Source: Zeus faber
Taxonomy: Eukaryota; Chordata; Actinopteri; Zeiformes; Zeidae
DNA: 64,000 nucleotides
Direction of reading: 5' to 3'
Assembly (NCBI GenBank): GCA_960531495.1
Contig: OY482852.1
Span: 12,284,896-12,348,895 of the forward strand
The position numbers and the translations under genes were made by a program. Each line of letters starts with the position of its first letter. The first letter of the stretch is position 1. Below, in pieces: positions 14,537 through 26,699 of the stretch. A model generated the notes under the pieces. The model ran no database searches. It was not told the DNA's origin and was given only the letters and a program-made list of their open reading frames with translations.

Positions 14537-17500
14537 CCTCTAACCACCACTAGTGAATGACTCTACACCACGCACGACGAGAATGGACATTCTGAACCAC
14601 AACCTGCACATTTATAAGGAATTGGATGATGACACGAAGCGTCTTACTCCACAAACTCATCTAGCTCCACTACCCGACCAGAAGTTTTCGAACGTTGGCC
14701 TGTCTGTGATGCACCAACATCCCATCCCTACGATATGGACCCCTGATTAAAGGAAAATTCCACTCTGAACCTCTCCTGTATTAATAGTAAAGTTGTTTAT
14801 TTACAGAGTATGAACTCTGGTTTCCTGCTTTGTTGTGGACTAGAACCAGAACTAGGGAAGTCCGCTACACACAGCAAGTGATTTTTGAAAGTTGCAAGAG
14901 GTGGAGTTTCCCTTGAATAACATTAAAGCTCTAACTAGGGAGCACCTTGACGGTGGAGTAGAGCAGGCCGGGGTGGTTGCAGAGTTTCTTCAGGGCGGTG
15001 ATGCAGGCCAGGGGCGTGTTTGCGTGCGTGGAGCCCTGCAGCAAGGCCCTGATCACCCTGTGGGAGAGCAGCTGCTTGTACAGCTCGACCTGCAGCGGTG
15101 AGGGGCCACAAAACAAAGTCCAATCGAGGCGCGGCGGCAGGTAGCGGTTGATGATCTCCTGGGTTCGTCTCAGGATGAACATCCCAGTCAGGCGCGACAG
15201 CTCGGCGGCCCGCTCCTCACCCAAAACCCTCTCCTCCTTTCGGGACCAGATGTGAGATTGTTTTAACGGCAAGTGAGTAAATGTGCAACAAGTAAGTGTA
15301 AGAAATAAATAAACGTGGAGGGAGACATAAAAGGTCAGTACCTCTGCGCAGGAGGGCTGTCGTGAACGTAGAATGGGCTCCTCGTACACTTTCTTGTACG
15401 CTGTGGAAGATCCCAGGATCCCCGGGTTGACGAATTCTATGATGGCGTAGAATTCCTGCAGGTCGTTCTGCACAGGTGTACCTTCCAAACGGCATGGCAA
15501 AGAGTTAAGGCTTTCTTGTCCATTCCACACAGTGAATGGAGAATCCGGTTACGTTTTGTTTTTTTTCCGTTTTTTTTTTAATGAAGTTTGAGTCTCGGAT
15601 TGAGTCGCTCCATCATGATTGAAAGTTAAAAATCCTATCAAATCACCTGTCAGAATGACCCTGCGCCTGCAGCTGAGCCCGCTGATGGCGGAGGAGGTCT
15701 TGATGCTGCTGTTCTTAAGTCTGTGGCCCTCATCACAAATGATGAGACCAAACTCTAGTTTCTGGATCTGTAAATACAAAGATTTAATAAAAATAATAAT
15801 TAAAAAAAAAAGTCATTATACTTAAGTCAGCACATGCATTGTGAAGAGCCACAGGCAAGTTCCACGTACCTGCTCGAGAGATCGCAGCAGCATCTCATAA
15901 CTGATCACCAGCACGCTGTGAAGAGGAGAGGCCACAAACATCTCTATCCTGTGGTCCTACACCCGCAACAGGAAAACCGTGATGAATTTCGACGTGTCAG
16001 CATCAACAGCTCATCAGTGGTTTCAAAACGTGGCTACGCAAGTTACCGTTTTCAAACCGTCTGTGGAGCCGTGTCAACTGAAGAACCGTACACCTAGAGC
16101 TGCTCGGCATTGAGGAGCTTGCTCAAGGGCACCGGGACATACACTTGCAACCACTCGATAAAGCAGATCGACCACCCTGCCCAGTATTACCAGTGAGTCA
16201 AAACAAACAAAACTCCCCCTCCTCACCTGATCCACGGTGAAGACGCGGATCCTCTCCCGGCCGAGCCACTTGTTGAACTCGGCTCCCCAGTTCTGCACCA
16301 GGCTGCCCGGGGCAACGACGAGGACGCGCTTGGCGACGGGTCTCCCCCCGTATGGGCCTTGCCTGAGCAGCGTCCAGGCCAGCGCCACGCTCTGCAGAGT
16401 CTTGCCCAGACCTATCTCGTCGGCCAGAATGGCTCCATGGACGGAAATGGCCCTGGCACAAACACAACATAAGTGACAGCGGCGGGGGACGGCTTTCAGT
16501 GTATGATTCTTGGATTTGGTGTGATTTATTTGACATATTAAAAAAATATGTCACCGGTCTGCGACAAATACATTAATTGAAAATGTTGAGGATAACCTCT
16601 TTCCAGGAGTGGCCCATTACCTTGCAAGATCGTATGTTTAAGTCTAAATTTCAGTTGCTTTCCCCTATTTTCTACCGTCAACCATTTTAATTCCTTGAAC
16701 TGGGAAGGGCCAATGTGAGTCATAGGCCAATGGTTCAATACCACCCTGACTAGTTTATTTTGAAGTTGTTGCTGTTTGAAGTTTAGTTTTGATCCCCTTG
16801 GGGGTGCTGCTGTACCACGTATTACAGGCGTAGTCAAAGTGAGGCTGAATTAAAACTGATTCTAATATTTTCAAGGTTTCTTTTTCGAAAAGATTTGGCC
16901 TTGCGTACGTGCGAGAAGTGTGATTTTCTGGTTCACCTTGGTGAATAACTCCTTTTCCCAATATTCTCTCCACTCAGGGATACGTCCAATGCACAGCAAA
17001 AGTATTTAACACGTTTTGGCAGCAATCAGAGCGTCTCCCACTGTAATACCGTGCTCCGAGGATCTACTCAACCTTATTTCGGGACGGAATAATATAGATT
17101 CAGCTTTACCAAGATGAAAAGACAATTTATTTCCAAACAGCCAGTAACTGATGTTTTTCAGCGCATCACTCAACTGACTCTCAACAATGTTCTCATCCTT
17201 GTGGGAAAGCAATAAAGCTGAGTTGCCCGCATAGAGAAAAACATTACATTTGCAAAGAGATTTCATGTCATTGACGTATAACAGAAAGAGCGAAGGACCT
17301 CGGACACTTCCCTCGTTGCCTATTGTTTTTTTAAATGCAAAGGCTCCATTACCTCATGCCCATCACACACTCATAGAGGAAGAGCAGGCCCTCTCTTTGG
17401 TGGGGTCGGAGCTGGGAGGTCAGGTGGGGGTCGACCACCACGTCCACCACAGGAAGCCCCGCCTTGTTACAAGCCCACTGGTGGTTTGCAGAGGGACGCG

Positions 17501-18225
17501 GCATCACCAAGGCACCTACCAAGAGACAGAGGGCTTTGTGTGACTTAACCGGAGACAACTGCCGAAACTAAATACCCGCCTAATCGAATCCTCACACTTT
17601 CGGCCTCTCGAGCGGACCTTCTGAAACAAAACAAGCCCGTGGCATCTCAGCAGAGGGGCCGCCGTAGGGTTCATCTGAGCTTGGTTTCAAGGTCTTATTC
17701 ATTTGTGCACGCAAAGCTAGTTTTTTTTTGGATCCTCTGGAGGGATGTCAGATTGATTCTACACACCTTCGTTAACGTCTGAGAACAAATATTTCAGCTC
17801 GACTTTCAAATTCGCTTCATACATTTAAAATCGCCAGTCCTTGACAGTACTATGGTCTGAGCTCTACATACATCAAAGCTATTTACATCCTACTTCCCCT
17901 GTACGGTGTATACCTGGTGCGAGGGGGTCGTGGCGAGGTCTACAGGAAGGCCCCTCCTGTGCTTTGGCCCCAGTTTTCTCTGCTCTCCCCGACATCAGCG
18001 GGCTGCAGAAAGGTTTGGCCACCGAACACCGAGAGAGAGCTTGGGCAGACTTGGGACCTTCCTCTTCCTTTTCCACGTGAGCGTCTTGGAAGCAGCGGCC
18101 CCTGGCAAAGTCTTCAGCGGATATCACCCCCATCACCTCCACCTCCTTCCCACCGACCATCAGGGTCTCCCCTTCACACAGAGAGACCAGCTCGGACACC
18201 TTGTAGCCGCTTCCTGCACACAAAG

Positions 18226-18263
<38 letters not shown>

Positions 18264-21200
18264 GTATTCTTGGGGGCCGGGCATCAAAATTTGATACCTT
18301 TGTGATATTGATCAAATCAATATCACATCAACATTTTTGCTAATATTTTCAGCACCAGTGAGCCAAAATGAAAAGCTAGTGCAGTAACAGTGAATGTGTC
18401 ATCCAAATTGTGTTATTAAAAAAAATTTTATTTTTTTTTTTTTATTTTTCCCACCAAACCAGAGATATTCTTGTTTAAATAGAGTGTGGAACACTTCCCT
18501 TAATTACCTCTGAATTTATGAATAAAAACGACAAAAAATGAATTAAAAAAAAAAAAAGGTGTTCTCTTTACCTCCTGTTTCTTTCTACCACTGTCATATG
18601 AGCTATTGTTATGTCATGCAGTCAATCATCCTACATTATTATACGCTTATTCCAGTTGTACTTTTTCCAATTCAACACATTTCAAGAAGACAGGGGCTTG
18701 AGGGCAGAAGATTTTAAGTATAATCTACATGTTTATAGACCTTTGCCAATGTCTTTGCCCTCCATGTCTTTGAGGGTAGCAGTTCGCCCCCGGGTCACCA
18801 GCACAGCATCTCCTTCCCAGCGCTTGTGTTTCTTCTTGCTGGCTTTACACCACATCGCACTGAAGTAGCGCACTCCGTCTTTAATGCTCTTATCGGCGGG
18901 ATCAGACGCCGGTTCCAATGCGTCCACTGGGTTCCCAGGGGCGGATCTGTGTGGGAGCGGAGGGGAAGATCCCCACCCTGGAGCACAGGAACAAAGTACA
19001 GCGGGTGAAACAAAACACGAGCGCTGTTTACAAAGACCACCGGCAGAGGTCACTGTACGACTGTTTTACGAATCAATGCCCTCGACGAGAAATCGCACCT
19101 CGACTGAGAAATGTTCTGAATGCATTCGGTATGAATCAACATGGGTGGAGAAGAAATGTTACTTAACTACACAAGATAGACTGAAGTATAGAGGTGTGAT
19201 TATGAAAACGATCGATAGACACACACGGCGTTCAACCAAGCTGAAAATAAATATTTTTCGTGGGACGGTATGTCTGTTCAGTTTTTCTTAACCCAATCCT
19301 CACGACACACCAGGTCTGTTTAGCTTTTGTTCCAACCCTACTCTTGAACCCCAACCATAAGGTGGAGTTGACCGGCCTCATGACCGCTTCCAGAGTAGGT
19401 TTGAGAGACATCGCTCTAAAGTGAGACAAAACCAAGGAAATGTACTTCAACCTTTAATAGGAAAAAAAAAAAAAAAAAAAGTATGTACATGGAAGAGACC
19501 GGGAACACAGACACTCTTACATCATCACCATACCAACAACATTTGCCTAATTTCATACGTGACGAATAACAGTGTTACTAAACCAAAACACTCCCTTCTT
19601 TCCATCATCCCTCAGCCGTCCAGAGAGAGAGCGCTGGAGATTTTTAAGACAGGCGCGAAAGTCTGAAAGTTTTTGTTTTTTTTGTTTGTTTTTTTAGATA
19701 GAGAGATACCGATGGATAAGGCCTTGAATTAACTCGAGCCACTAAAAAAAGTTCAATATTTCAAAATATTTCAGTTTTGAAAACATTGGCAACTTTTTAC
19801 AATAGTATCGTTATTTTAGACACCAATGAAGCCTCGGTTTTATCAAATTTGTCTTTCAAGAAAATTTTATCCTAATTTTCTTTTGATGAATAGTCACTGA
19901 ATTTGTTAATGTCAGTGACCAACTTCAGTGCAGATACTTGCTTGTCAATCTTCAATTCTGTAAACAATTCCAATTTTATGACAATGGATGAAGATCATCT
20001 AGACACAAATATACATTTTAAAATGTCGAAAAAGCGCACCAGGAAGGACAATCATCATTCATTATTTATCCTGATGATTCCCTTGTGTTTGTCGTGCGTT
20101 TAACAAAATCTATGATTTTTTTTTCTAGCATTTCATTATGTAATTGATGTTTTTGCTGTCAACAAATTGTATAAAAAAAAAAAAGGTAAGTGTAAATAAA
20201 TGTTCTATGCTAAGTACTGTGTCCTCTGCAATAACAAAACAGACCATGTTCAAGAGGCACAACAGCTGAAAAACATCCAGGTAAAACCGTTCAAGCGTAA
20301 AACAGATATATACTGTATAACGCAATATAAATAAAGGCTTATGTCCAGACTGTTTCGGGCTCTCCCTTTAAAACGCTGGCGCTTACAGTTTTCCATGTGT
20401 GTTATAGAGGAAGTGCCAGTCCATGTCGAAGTCTGGTAGCCTTTAGTTTTTCCACTTTGATCTTGGTTCTAAGAAGTTCCTCCTCCAGTTCCTGCTTCCT
20501 CTTCAGACCCTCCCTTTTCTCCTCCAGGTAGATTCCAACTTTCCTGTGGTTGGCCAGAACCAGCTCATGCTCCTCCTGGGCGAAGTGAAGGGGGCGGAAC
20601 TTGTCCTGCTCGTGGTGCGGGTACATGTGGTTGGGGTACAGGTCGTGCCTTAAAGGCAGCGGCGAGGTAGAGAGAGGGATGTTGACGGAGGAGGTGGCGG
20701 GGGACAAGGAAGCGTCGTAATCCTGAACGCTGTCAAGATCCTGCTCCCCGTGGTGCTCCTGCCCCCCGTCTTCTCCGATGTGGGTGGAGAGGTTGGGGAG
20801 GTCGGGCGGCGGTTTTACATCCTCCTCCGGGATCAGCTGGACCACTTCGTGAGAAACGGCGGGGACCGCTGCCGGGTACTCGTGCAGTCCAGGCAGAGAG
20901 GAGCTGCTCCCAGGATGTTCGACAGGAGAGTTGTGCTTGATGTATATTAACCTACAGACAGAGAGGGGTTATGATTTATGTCCCAAACTGAACCACCAAT
21001 ATGAATTTCAGCATTGCCACTTATTATACAGTTGGCAATTTTGCAGCATGGAAAATGGATGACTTATTAGTAGAGTAGCAATCCTTTTTTGGTTGAAAGC
21101 TATGGCATGAATAGGTTGAACATGAAAATAAGTCATTAGACTAAAATGTCGTTTTTCAATAAACAAAATAAATAGTGACAGCACCATATTGTTAAAGCAT

Positions 21201-21276
21201 AATAATGTCTAGGAATAATGTGTGATGAATCTAGCAGCCCCTTCCTTACATTTATTATTTATATGAAATTCTGTGA

Positions 21277-21359
<83 letters not shown>

Positions 21360-24300
21360 CTACCTGCGCAGTGCTTGGTCTTTATCGTGAATAGGCACGT
21401 GGTGAAACAGGTGGGGTATCATCTCCATCACTCTCCTGGTTGGCTCAGAGATGCTTCCTCTGTACTCGGGCTGGGCATGTCTCCTCTGCATCACTTCCTG
21501 CTTGGCTGACTCCTTCAGTCTCTTGTAGAGGGTCCTGAGGCCCTGCGCGGTGCGCGGGGGCCTGTCCCCTCCGAGGGCATTGTACTGCTCGGCAACAGTG
21601 TCCCAGCACTTGTTCTTGTCCACGATGACGGCGTGCTTGTTGGTGTGCTCCTCCAGGATGCGGACGTGAGGACGAACCAGCTTCAACAGGTCAAGCTTCT
21701 CAGAGAGGGTGAAGTTGGAGGAGCGAGCCTTACCCACCATACTAGACAGAAACACAGAGCTTGATGCCATCTCAGAGCACTGCGGAGCGGCGCGCACGAA
21801 AAAAGGGCCTTTAGCCGGCACGTCTCAGTCCCCCTCGCTCCTGCGCTCCTCACAGATGGCCTCTAACTGTCCTTGTCTTTGTCCACGGTGAGAAAGCTGA
21901 TACAGGTTTAACTCTGAAAAAAACTCCCATTTCCGTTCTCTTCCTCTTTTCTGAATCAAAATCAATCCATGTCTAACATGCATGGGCACATATATGCTCT
22001 CCAGGTCTTCTCTCGGCTGTGTTGCAGCACAAAAACAGACTGTGCACACAATAAGAATCAGGCTTAACTAGGCCAGCCTCGCTTAGGCCCCCGCCTACTG
22101 CGGAGGGCTTTGGATGAATTCCTCCCAGCTTAGGCTGACGTAGCTAAGCCGCTTAAACCCAGCCCGACCTACTTACAGCTCGGTCTCTCTAAACCCCAAA
22201 CCAAGCATAGCGCACAAACACCACCGCACCACAGTTTCTAAATATCAACACCGCAGACAGAGGGGGGGGTTCTCTGCGCTGGTATGGACACGGATACATA
22301 TTTGAAACACAGTATTACAGATTTCAACGGGTGAAAATCCTATTTTATGATAATGCAGAGAGGCGGGCTGAGAGCAGCGCTGGTTTAACTAACCGGGGGG
22401 AGGGGATCTATTCCGCGCTGCGCGCTACGCCTCGCTTTAGAAACGAGATGTATTTAAAAAAAAAAAGAAGAAGAAAAAAAAAAAAAAAAAAAGACGTGCA
22501 ACGGAGATGTGATAGAAAGGCACTAGTTGCTCCGGGTGAATGAGGGGAGCGAAACAAGGCGCGTTTGCTCGCTGATCCTGAGCACGGTCCTAATCTGCGG
22601 CTGCACTTCCACAACTCTGCATAAAGCCGGACCTGCTGCCACTCCCCGCGCCTGCTTCCTAAAGCCCGTGCGTGCGGTCACCCGCAAAAACCCACCGAGG
22701 CGCGACGTGGAGCGGGGCGAAGGACAAAGGCGCTCCCGCTGCAATTAAGCGATTTTTGATGTTCTAATGGATTTTTTTTCTTTTTTTTCCCCAGGTGAAA
22801 TTGCAAAGACTTGTGCAGACCCTTTTAACGCCCACCACCGTAATTTACATTGCCAGCGTAAATGCAACGCGACAGGAACGGTCAGCAGACGACAGAGGAA
22901 GCCACATGGGTACTATTATCAGTTTAGTAAAAATAAGTTTTAACTATAAAACCTAAAAATCGAATGAGGACGTCGTTGTAAAACATTTCCAAATAACATT
23001 GTTCAATGTGTTCATATTTTGCGTATCGCAAATCTCCAAAACTGGTGTTGTACCTCGGGACTGTAAACAAATTAGACGTCCAGCGGTGTTGCCCACTTTA
23101 TGCGAGGTGTTTGGATTATGTAAATCCAGACCAAATTCTGCGAAAACCAGGAATTTGAAACTCGGATCTCATGGAAACGGGTGCTGGACATACATTTGCA
23201 ATAGATTTATTTTTCATATGTGTTCAAACATTTGTTAATATTAACTGTTTCCCATACAGTAAGTCCTGAATTTGTATAGGAGTTTTGGTCATTATAAGGA
23301 TCGTTTTAACAACTGATTATCCAGCAAGGGATTTGGTCAAACAGAAAAATTAGTTTCATCTGTGTCTCATAACAGATAAGTGGCTTTTCTTTACCCTGTA
23401 ATGAGGTCCTCCCATCTGTCTTGAAATTGTGAAGCTCTTGGGGCCCACCTCTAGACTGCTTTGACTATGGGGCATGATGGCAGCTGTTATACCAAGCTCT
23501 ATTGTTACTATAATGAGTGTTTGGTAGGCCTCAGAGCTACAGTATATACAAGCATGCACATAAAAAAACTAAAGCTACTGCAATAACATATGCCTATAAA
23601 TTATTTTTAACTTAAAACTCAGCCTCAACACTACTTGTTTCTGCCAAGTGAAAATGAGGAAAAGGCATTTTGTGTCTGCACACATGAGAGAGAGAGCAAG
23701 ACAGGGAGAGAGAGAGAGAGAGACAGAGACAGACAGACAGAGACAGACTCAAGGATCATTGCAGAGAATTAACCGAGTGTAGATTACTTTGCAGGCCAGG
23801 TCAAAACTCATGAGGGTCTAACTTTGGCCTCAAAGCCCTGAGTTTAGAAGACTGTAAACAATGCAACATAATGTCTTGGAACATGTTGTGTTTTTTTTTT
23901 TTTACATTTTTCAGTGGAATCAGTGTGGCATTTCTCCGCAAAAAACGACAGTTCCAACTTGTACTTATTAAAAAGGCCAATGAAAATGTAATATATTGAT
24001 ATTTTTTTAACTGCTAATACCAGGCATCTGTACATTTATATCCCAGTAGCAGTACCATATCATGCAAGGTTGCAACAAGCACAAACACACAAATGAGAGT
24101 TTGATGCAATTTATCGTTGTGGTTACTAAAGGCATCTACCCAATCTTAAAAAGTTTAGAATGCAAAACCTAGGCCTACACAAAGATTTTTATAGTATAAA
24201 TAAACCAAACCAAAACAAAAATCAAGAGATTGCATATCTTGTGCTGCAGCAATAACAAAGCCAAAGTGCCACATAGCATTTATAGTAATGCCACTAAACT

Positions 24301-25490
24301 GTACCATGTAAATTCAAATCATATTTTGTGAGCAGTTTAGAGTCACACAGTTTAGAGGGGCAGACAGATCCACAGTTTTACCTGATCAACCACCACATAG
24401 CACCACATACAACGGGCAACTTTCTATATTGTGAAGACAACTTTCCCTTGAACAACTGAGGATGCACGTTACAGCTATGGGAAAAAAAACACGTGGAGGG
24501 TGTCATCATGATAAAAAAAAAAAAAAGTATGTTTTCAGAATTTGGAAATTGTCCAACATGGTAGAAGAAACAATAAAACAACTTCCCTTGAAGAAGATTT
24601 GTTTAGTCTTTAATTACATATTAATGTAATTAGCTGAATATGTAAAACCTATTCCACCCATGGCCTTTGCATTAACAGCATTTTAATGCACAATAGCTTT
24701 TGCCTCCTAAAAGGCGCTCTAAAAACTGCGACTTTCCCGCAATACTCCTTTCTGTGTTTTCCCACCATCTGCCAGCACATCTGAAATGGCAACATCAAGG
24801 ACCACGTCTGCACATATGCTCTGGAAGGTATTGTGAATTACCCCCCCCAAAAAACAATAATTGTCACATACAATCGCTTCATGTCTCACATTCTGATTCA
24901 ATCTCTAGCACAACGTTGTTTTTCTTTTAACATGATAGACTGAACACAAGTCATTTTGTGTTCAGACTCTTTTTATATTGTTTTTTTTTTTAAACCTTTG
25001 CCTTACCTGCTGGTGCGCTGTCCTCCGTGTTGTCCCCTGTCACAGCATAAAGAGGTTTCATGTCTTTTTGGTTCTCTTTCGATTCTGCTGCGCTCAGGAC
25101 CCGGGCCAGAGCCCTTGACATGCTTGCTGCAGCAGCTTCACCTGTCCTGGGCTGGGGGTTTTCTGCTGGCACCGCGGCATCACCCCCTGTTTTGGCACAA
25201 GTAGGGGCCGAGAGATTTCTCTGAACCTGAAAAGGAGTTTGAGAAAAGGTTTACAAATATAAATTTTGACAACTAACTGGAAGAAAATCAGAAACAATAT
25301 CAGTGACCGAGGGAAGACTGTAGGGACTTGCCTTGTTCAGTATGTTGCCTAAACTGGATGTAGGGGCCGGGGTCTCAGCATTGACCTGCACACAGGCAGC
25401 TGCTTCGGACAGAAACCCCCCAGGAGGCAGAAAGCGGGCCTTTTTTGCAGCGTTCCCCAAGAGCCGGCTGGGAGCTCCAGAGCGACGCAT
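11677..25490 (-). CDS. rad54b: RAD54B, SNF2-family DNA repair translocase (15 coding exons)
   Basis: RAD54B is a nuclear SWI2/SNF2 ATPase that helps RAD51 in homologous recombination. Exons in transcript order: 25490-25332, 25226-25007, 18926-18741, 18213-17914, 17515-17353, 16452-16227, 15956-15870, 15767-15647, 15481-15342, 15236-14946, 13754-13591, 13362-13101, 12415-12349, 12246-12049, 11894-11677. All phases agree and give 933 aa; human has 910. The N-terminus [13 protein letters not shown] matches human MRRSAAPSQLQGN. Walker A is ADEIGLGKT (about 353-361), motif II DEGH (459-462), motif III RRVILTGTPVQND, motif [13 protein letters not shown] (773-783). The C-terminus keeps [14 protein letters not shown]. 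Intron 1 uses a GC donor (AAG|GCAAGT). Exon 3 has two candidate acceptors; only the inner one (18926) keeps frame with exon 2. A 5' non-coding exon is likely because a TATAG acceptor lies just before the ATG. Confidence 0.95.
11953..12046. repeat. (GT)n microsatellite at the rad54b exon 14 donor
   Basis: About 90 bp of GT, then GCGC/GTGC, ends beside the donor of the exon 12246-12049. In the transcript a (CA)n begins about a dozen bases after the 5' splice site. Confidence 0.95.
12868..12955. repeat. (ACTC)n-type tetranucleotide repeat
   Basis: Imperfect CTCA/ACTC repeats mixed with ACGC units inside the rad54b intron between 12415 and 13101. Confidence 0.85.
13755..14945. other. rad54b intron, no gene seen
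   Basis: This 1.2-kb intron holds a C-run plus CA tract (about 14490-14532) and AT-rich sequence. I recognise no exon or named repeat; the 13.9-14.5 kb part may be an old transposon. Confidence 0.5.
16550..17345 (-). mobile_element. LINE fragment (L2/CR1-like reverse transcriptase C-terminal part)
   Basis: Minus-strand translation gives [20 protein letters not shown], then [15 protein letters not shown], then [19 protein letters not shown] and [22 protein letters not shown]. These match, in order, the end of reverse transcriptase and the region after it in fish L2/CR1-clade LINEs. The catalytic YADD appears as YAGN, and the reading frame is broken between segments, so it is a dead 5'-truncated copy. 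It lies in a rad54b intron in the same orientation as the host gene. Confidence 0.65.
18229..18259. repeat. (CA)n microsatellite upstream of rad54b exon 4
   Basis: 31 bp of CA starting 15 bp upstream of the exon 4 acceptor, so the transcript's polypyrimidine tract is partly (GU)n. Confidence 0.9.
18947..20401. other. rad54b intron 2, portion downstream of fsbp
   Basis: Poly-A/T tracts (about 19460-19480, 19670-19695) and AT-rich sequence. It includes the probable fsbp 3' UTR just below 20402. No exon recognised. Confidence 0.45.
20402..21740 (-). CDS. fsbp: FSBP, fibrinogen silencer-binding protein (2 coding exons)
   Basis: FSBP is a nuclear Myb/SANT-like DNA-binding protein known as a repressor at the fibrinogen gamma silencer. 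Exons: 21740-21364 and 20951-20402, joining in phase 2 to 308 aa; human has 299. The N-terminus [20 protein letters not shown] and the [19 protein letters not shown] segment (about residues 60-80) are nearly identical to human, and the C-terminal coiled coil [18 protein letters not shown] is conserved. An upstream in-frame Met would add about 27 residues; the MVGKARSS start is chosen by homology. The gene lies wholly inside the second coding intron of rad54b on the same strand, an arrangement also described in mammals. A (CA)n begins six bases after its only donor. Confidence 0.93.
21279..21358. repeat. (TG)n microsatellite abutting the fsbp donor
   Basis: About 80 bp of TG ending five bases from the fsbp exon 1 boundary; the transcript reads gtaggcacaca immediately after the exon. 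Confidence 0.95.
21741..25006. other. rad54b intron 2, portion upstream of fsbp, with a candidate fsbp promoter
   Basis: The part at 22360-22750 is GC- and CpG-rich (GCGCTGCGCGCTACGCCTCG) in an otherwise AT-rich intron. It lies 0.6-1.0 kb upstream of the fsbp ATG, consistent with a separate promoter for the nested gene. The rest (22.8-25.0 kb) shows A/T tracts, a GA/CAGA simple repeat (about 23690-23750) and no coding exon. Confidence 0.45.
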
Positions 25491-25589
25491 TCTTATACGT
25501 AGGGCTATAAAAGTCATGAAATTTTGGTTGACGATGAATTGTTAATAATAAAATACAAATAATTGCGATGAACAACTTTATAGCCTTGG

Positions 25590-26640
25590 GGCGGTTTCAC
25601 AGACACAGATTAGGCCTAATTTTATACTAAATCACACTTTTAATCTGGACTAACTGAAATGGCCTCTCAGTCATGGTTTAAAATAGCCTCCAACTTGTCC
25701 TTGTCTTGGTTTAAAGAAAATCTTATTTCCAGAAGGAAATTTGGGGCTAATCTACATCTAAGTGAAGCCCTAAATTAAACCTGGCCAGAGGCAGGTTTAT
25801 CTTTAGATGAATGGATGTGGGCCTCCAGGTTGACCTTGAAAATAGAGAAAATGGATTATCTGGACTAAGACCGGCACCAAGGCCAGACAGAAGGGTGGAT
25901 ATAGGGGTTATAAGGGGGCAGTGGCGCAGGAGGTAGAGCCGTCTAGCAATCGGAAGATTGCTGGTTTGATCCCCGGCTCCTCCAAGTAGCGTGCTGATGT
26001 GTCCTTGAGCAAGATGCTTAAACCGTTATTGCTCACCGGGCGCCACTATACAGCAGCCCACTGCTCCTAGATATGTCAGCTACTAGGATGGTAAAATGCA
26101 AAGAAATGCATTCCGTTGCCTCAGTACTTGTGCTCTGCGCAATGACAATTAGTTGAATCTAATCTAATCTAGTCTATAGGGAATGTCAAGTTTGACAGTT
26201 GCTATGGACTCCGGTCACGAATTTTGGAGGATCACTTCCATTCAATGGCATAGAGAAATAGCTAAAATATACAAAATGTACAAAACTGGAGAAAGGGAGG
26301 GACAAGGTTTCACACAAGAGGGTTGCAAGATTTACCAAGGCAGTTTTTCACCTAACAAGACTTCCAAGGCATCTTTTAACTCACAAATGCCGATCAACAT
26401 TCACGGTCAACGCAAGTGATCTTCTAAATAGAATGGCTTGCTCCATCAACGTGAGGTGAGCTTCACATTCCCAGGAGGACAGGTGCAACCCTGACAGCAG
26501 CTGACTAGTCCTTAATTACCTTAGTCGAGGACTTGGTCATCTTAAACTAACATCTCAGAAAGGCGTTTTTAAATTCCGCACCAATTTAGGCAGGATTATC
26601 TTAGTCTTGATTTAAATTAAACCATGTCCCTTTAACCTCA
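25590..26640. repeat. Probable decayed DNA-transposon-derived repeat
   Basis: It begins GGCGGTTTCACAGACACAGATTAGG-like, a terminus common to a family of fish DNA elements, and continues with repeated GGTTTAAA and TCTGGACTAA motifs. It is interrupted by the SINE at 25914-26175. The right terminus could not be fixed; family assignment is from memory. Confidence 0.3.
25914..26175 (+). mobile_element. tRNA-derived SINE
   Basis: It has a pol III A box (GTGGCGCAGGAGGTAGAGC at 25921-25939) and a B box (GGTTTGATCCC at 25963-25973). The tRNA-unrelated body follows, and it ends in (AATCT)n (about 26155-26172). Spacing of the boxes is that of a tRNA promoter. Confidence 0.75.
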
Positions 26641-26699
26641 ATACAATAGGTGTCTACCCATTGCATAATCGTAGTTTATTAGTATTGAACTATGGAACA

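Noticed and set aside
16095-16195. Possible SINE fragment containing TTGCTCAAGGGCACC
   Set aside because: Too short, with no pol III boxes; cannot be assigned.
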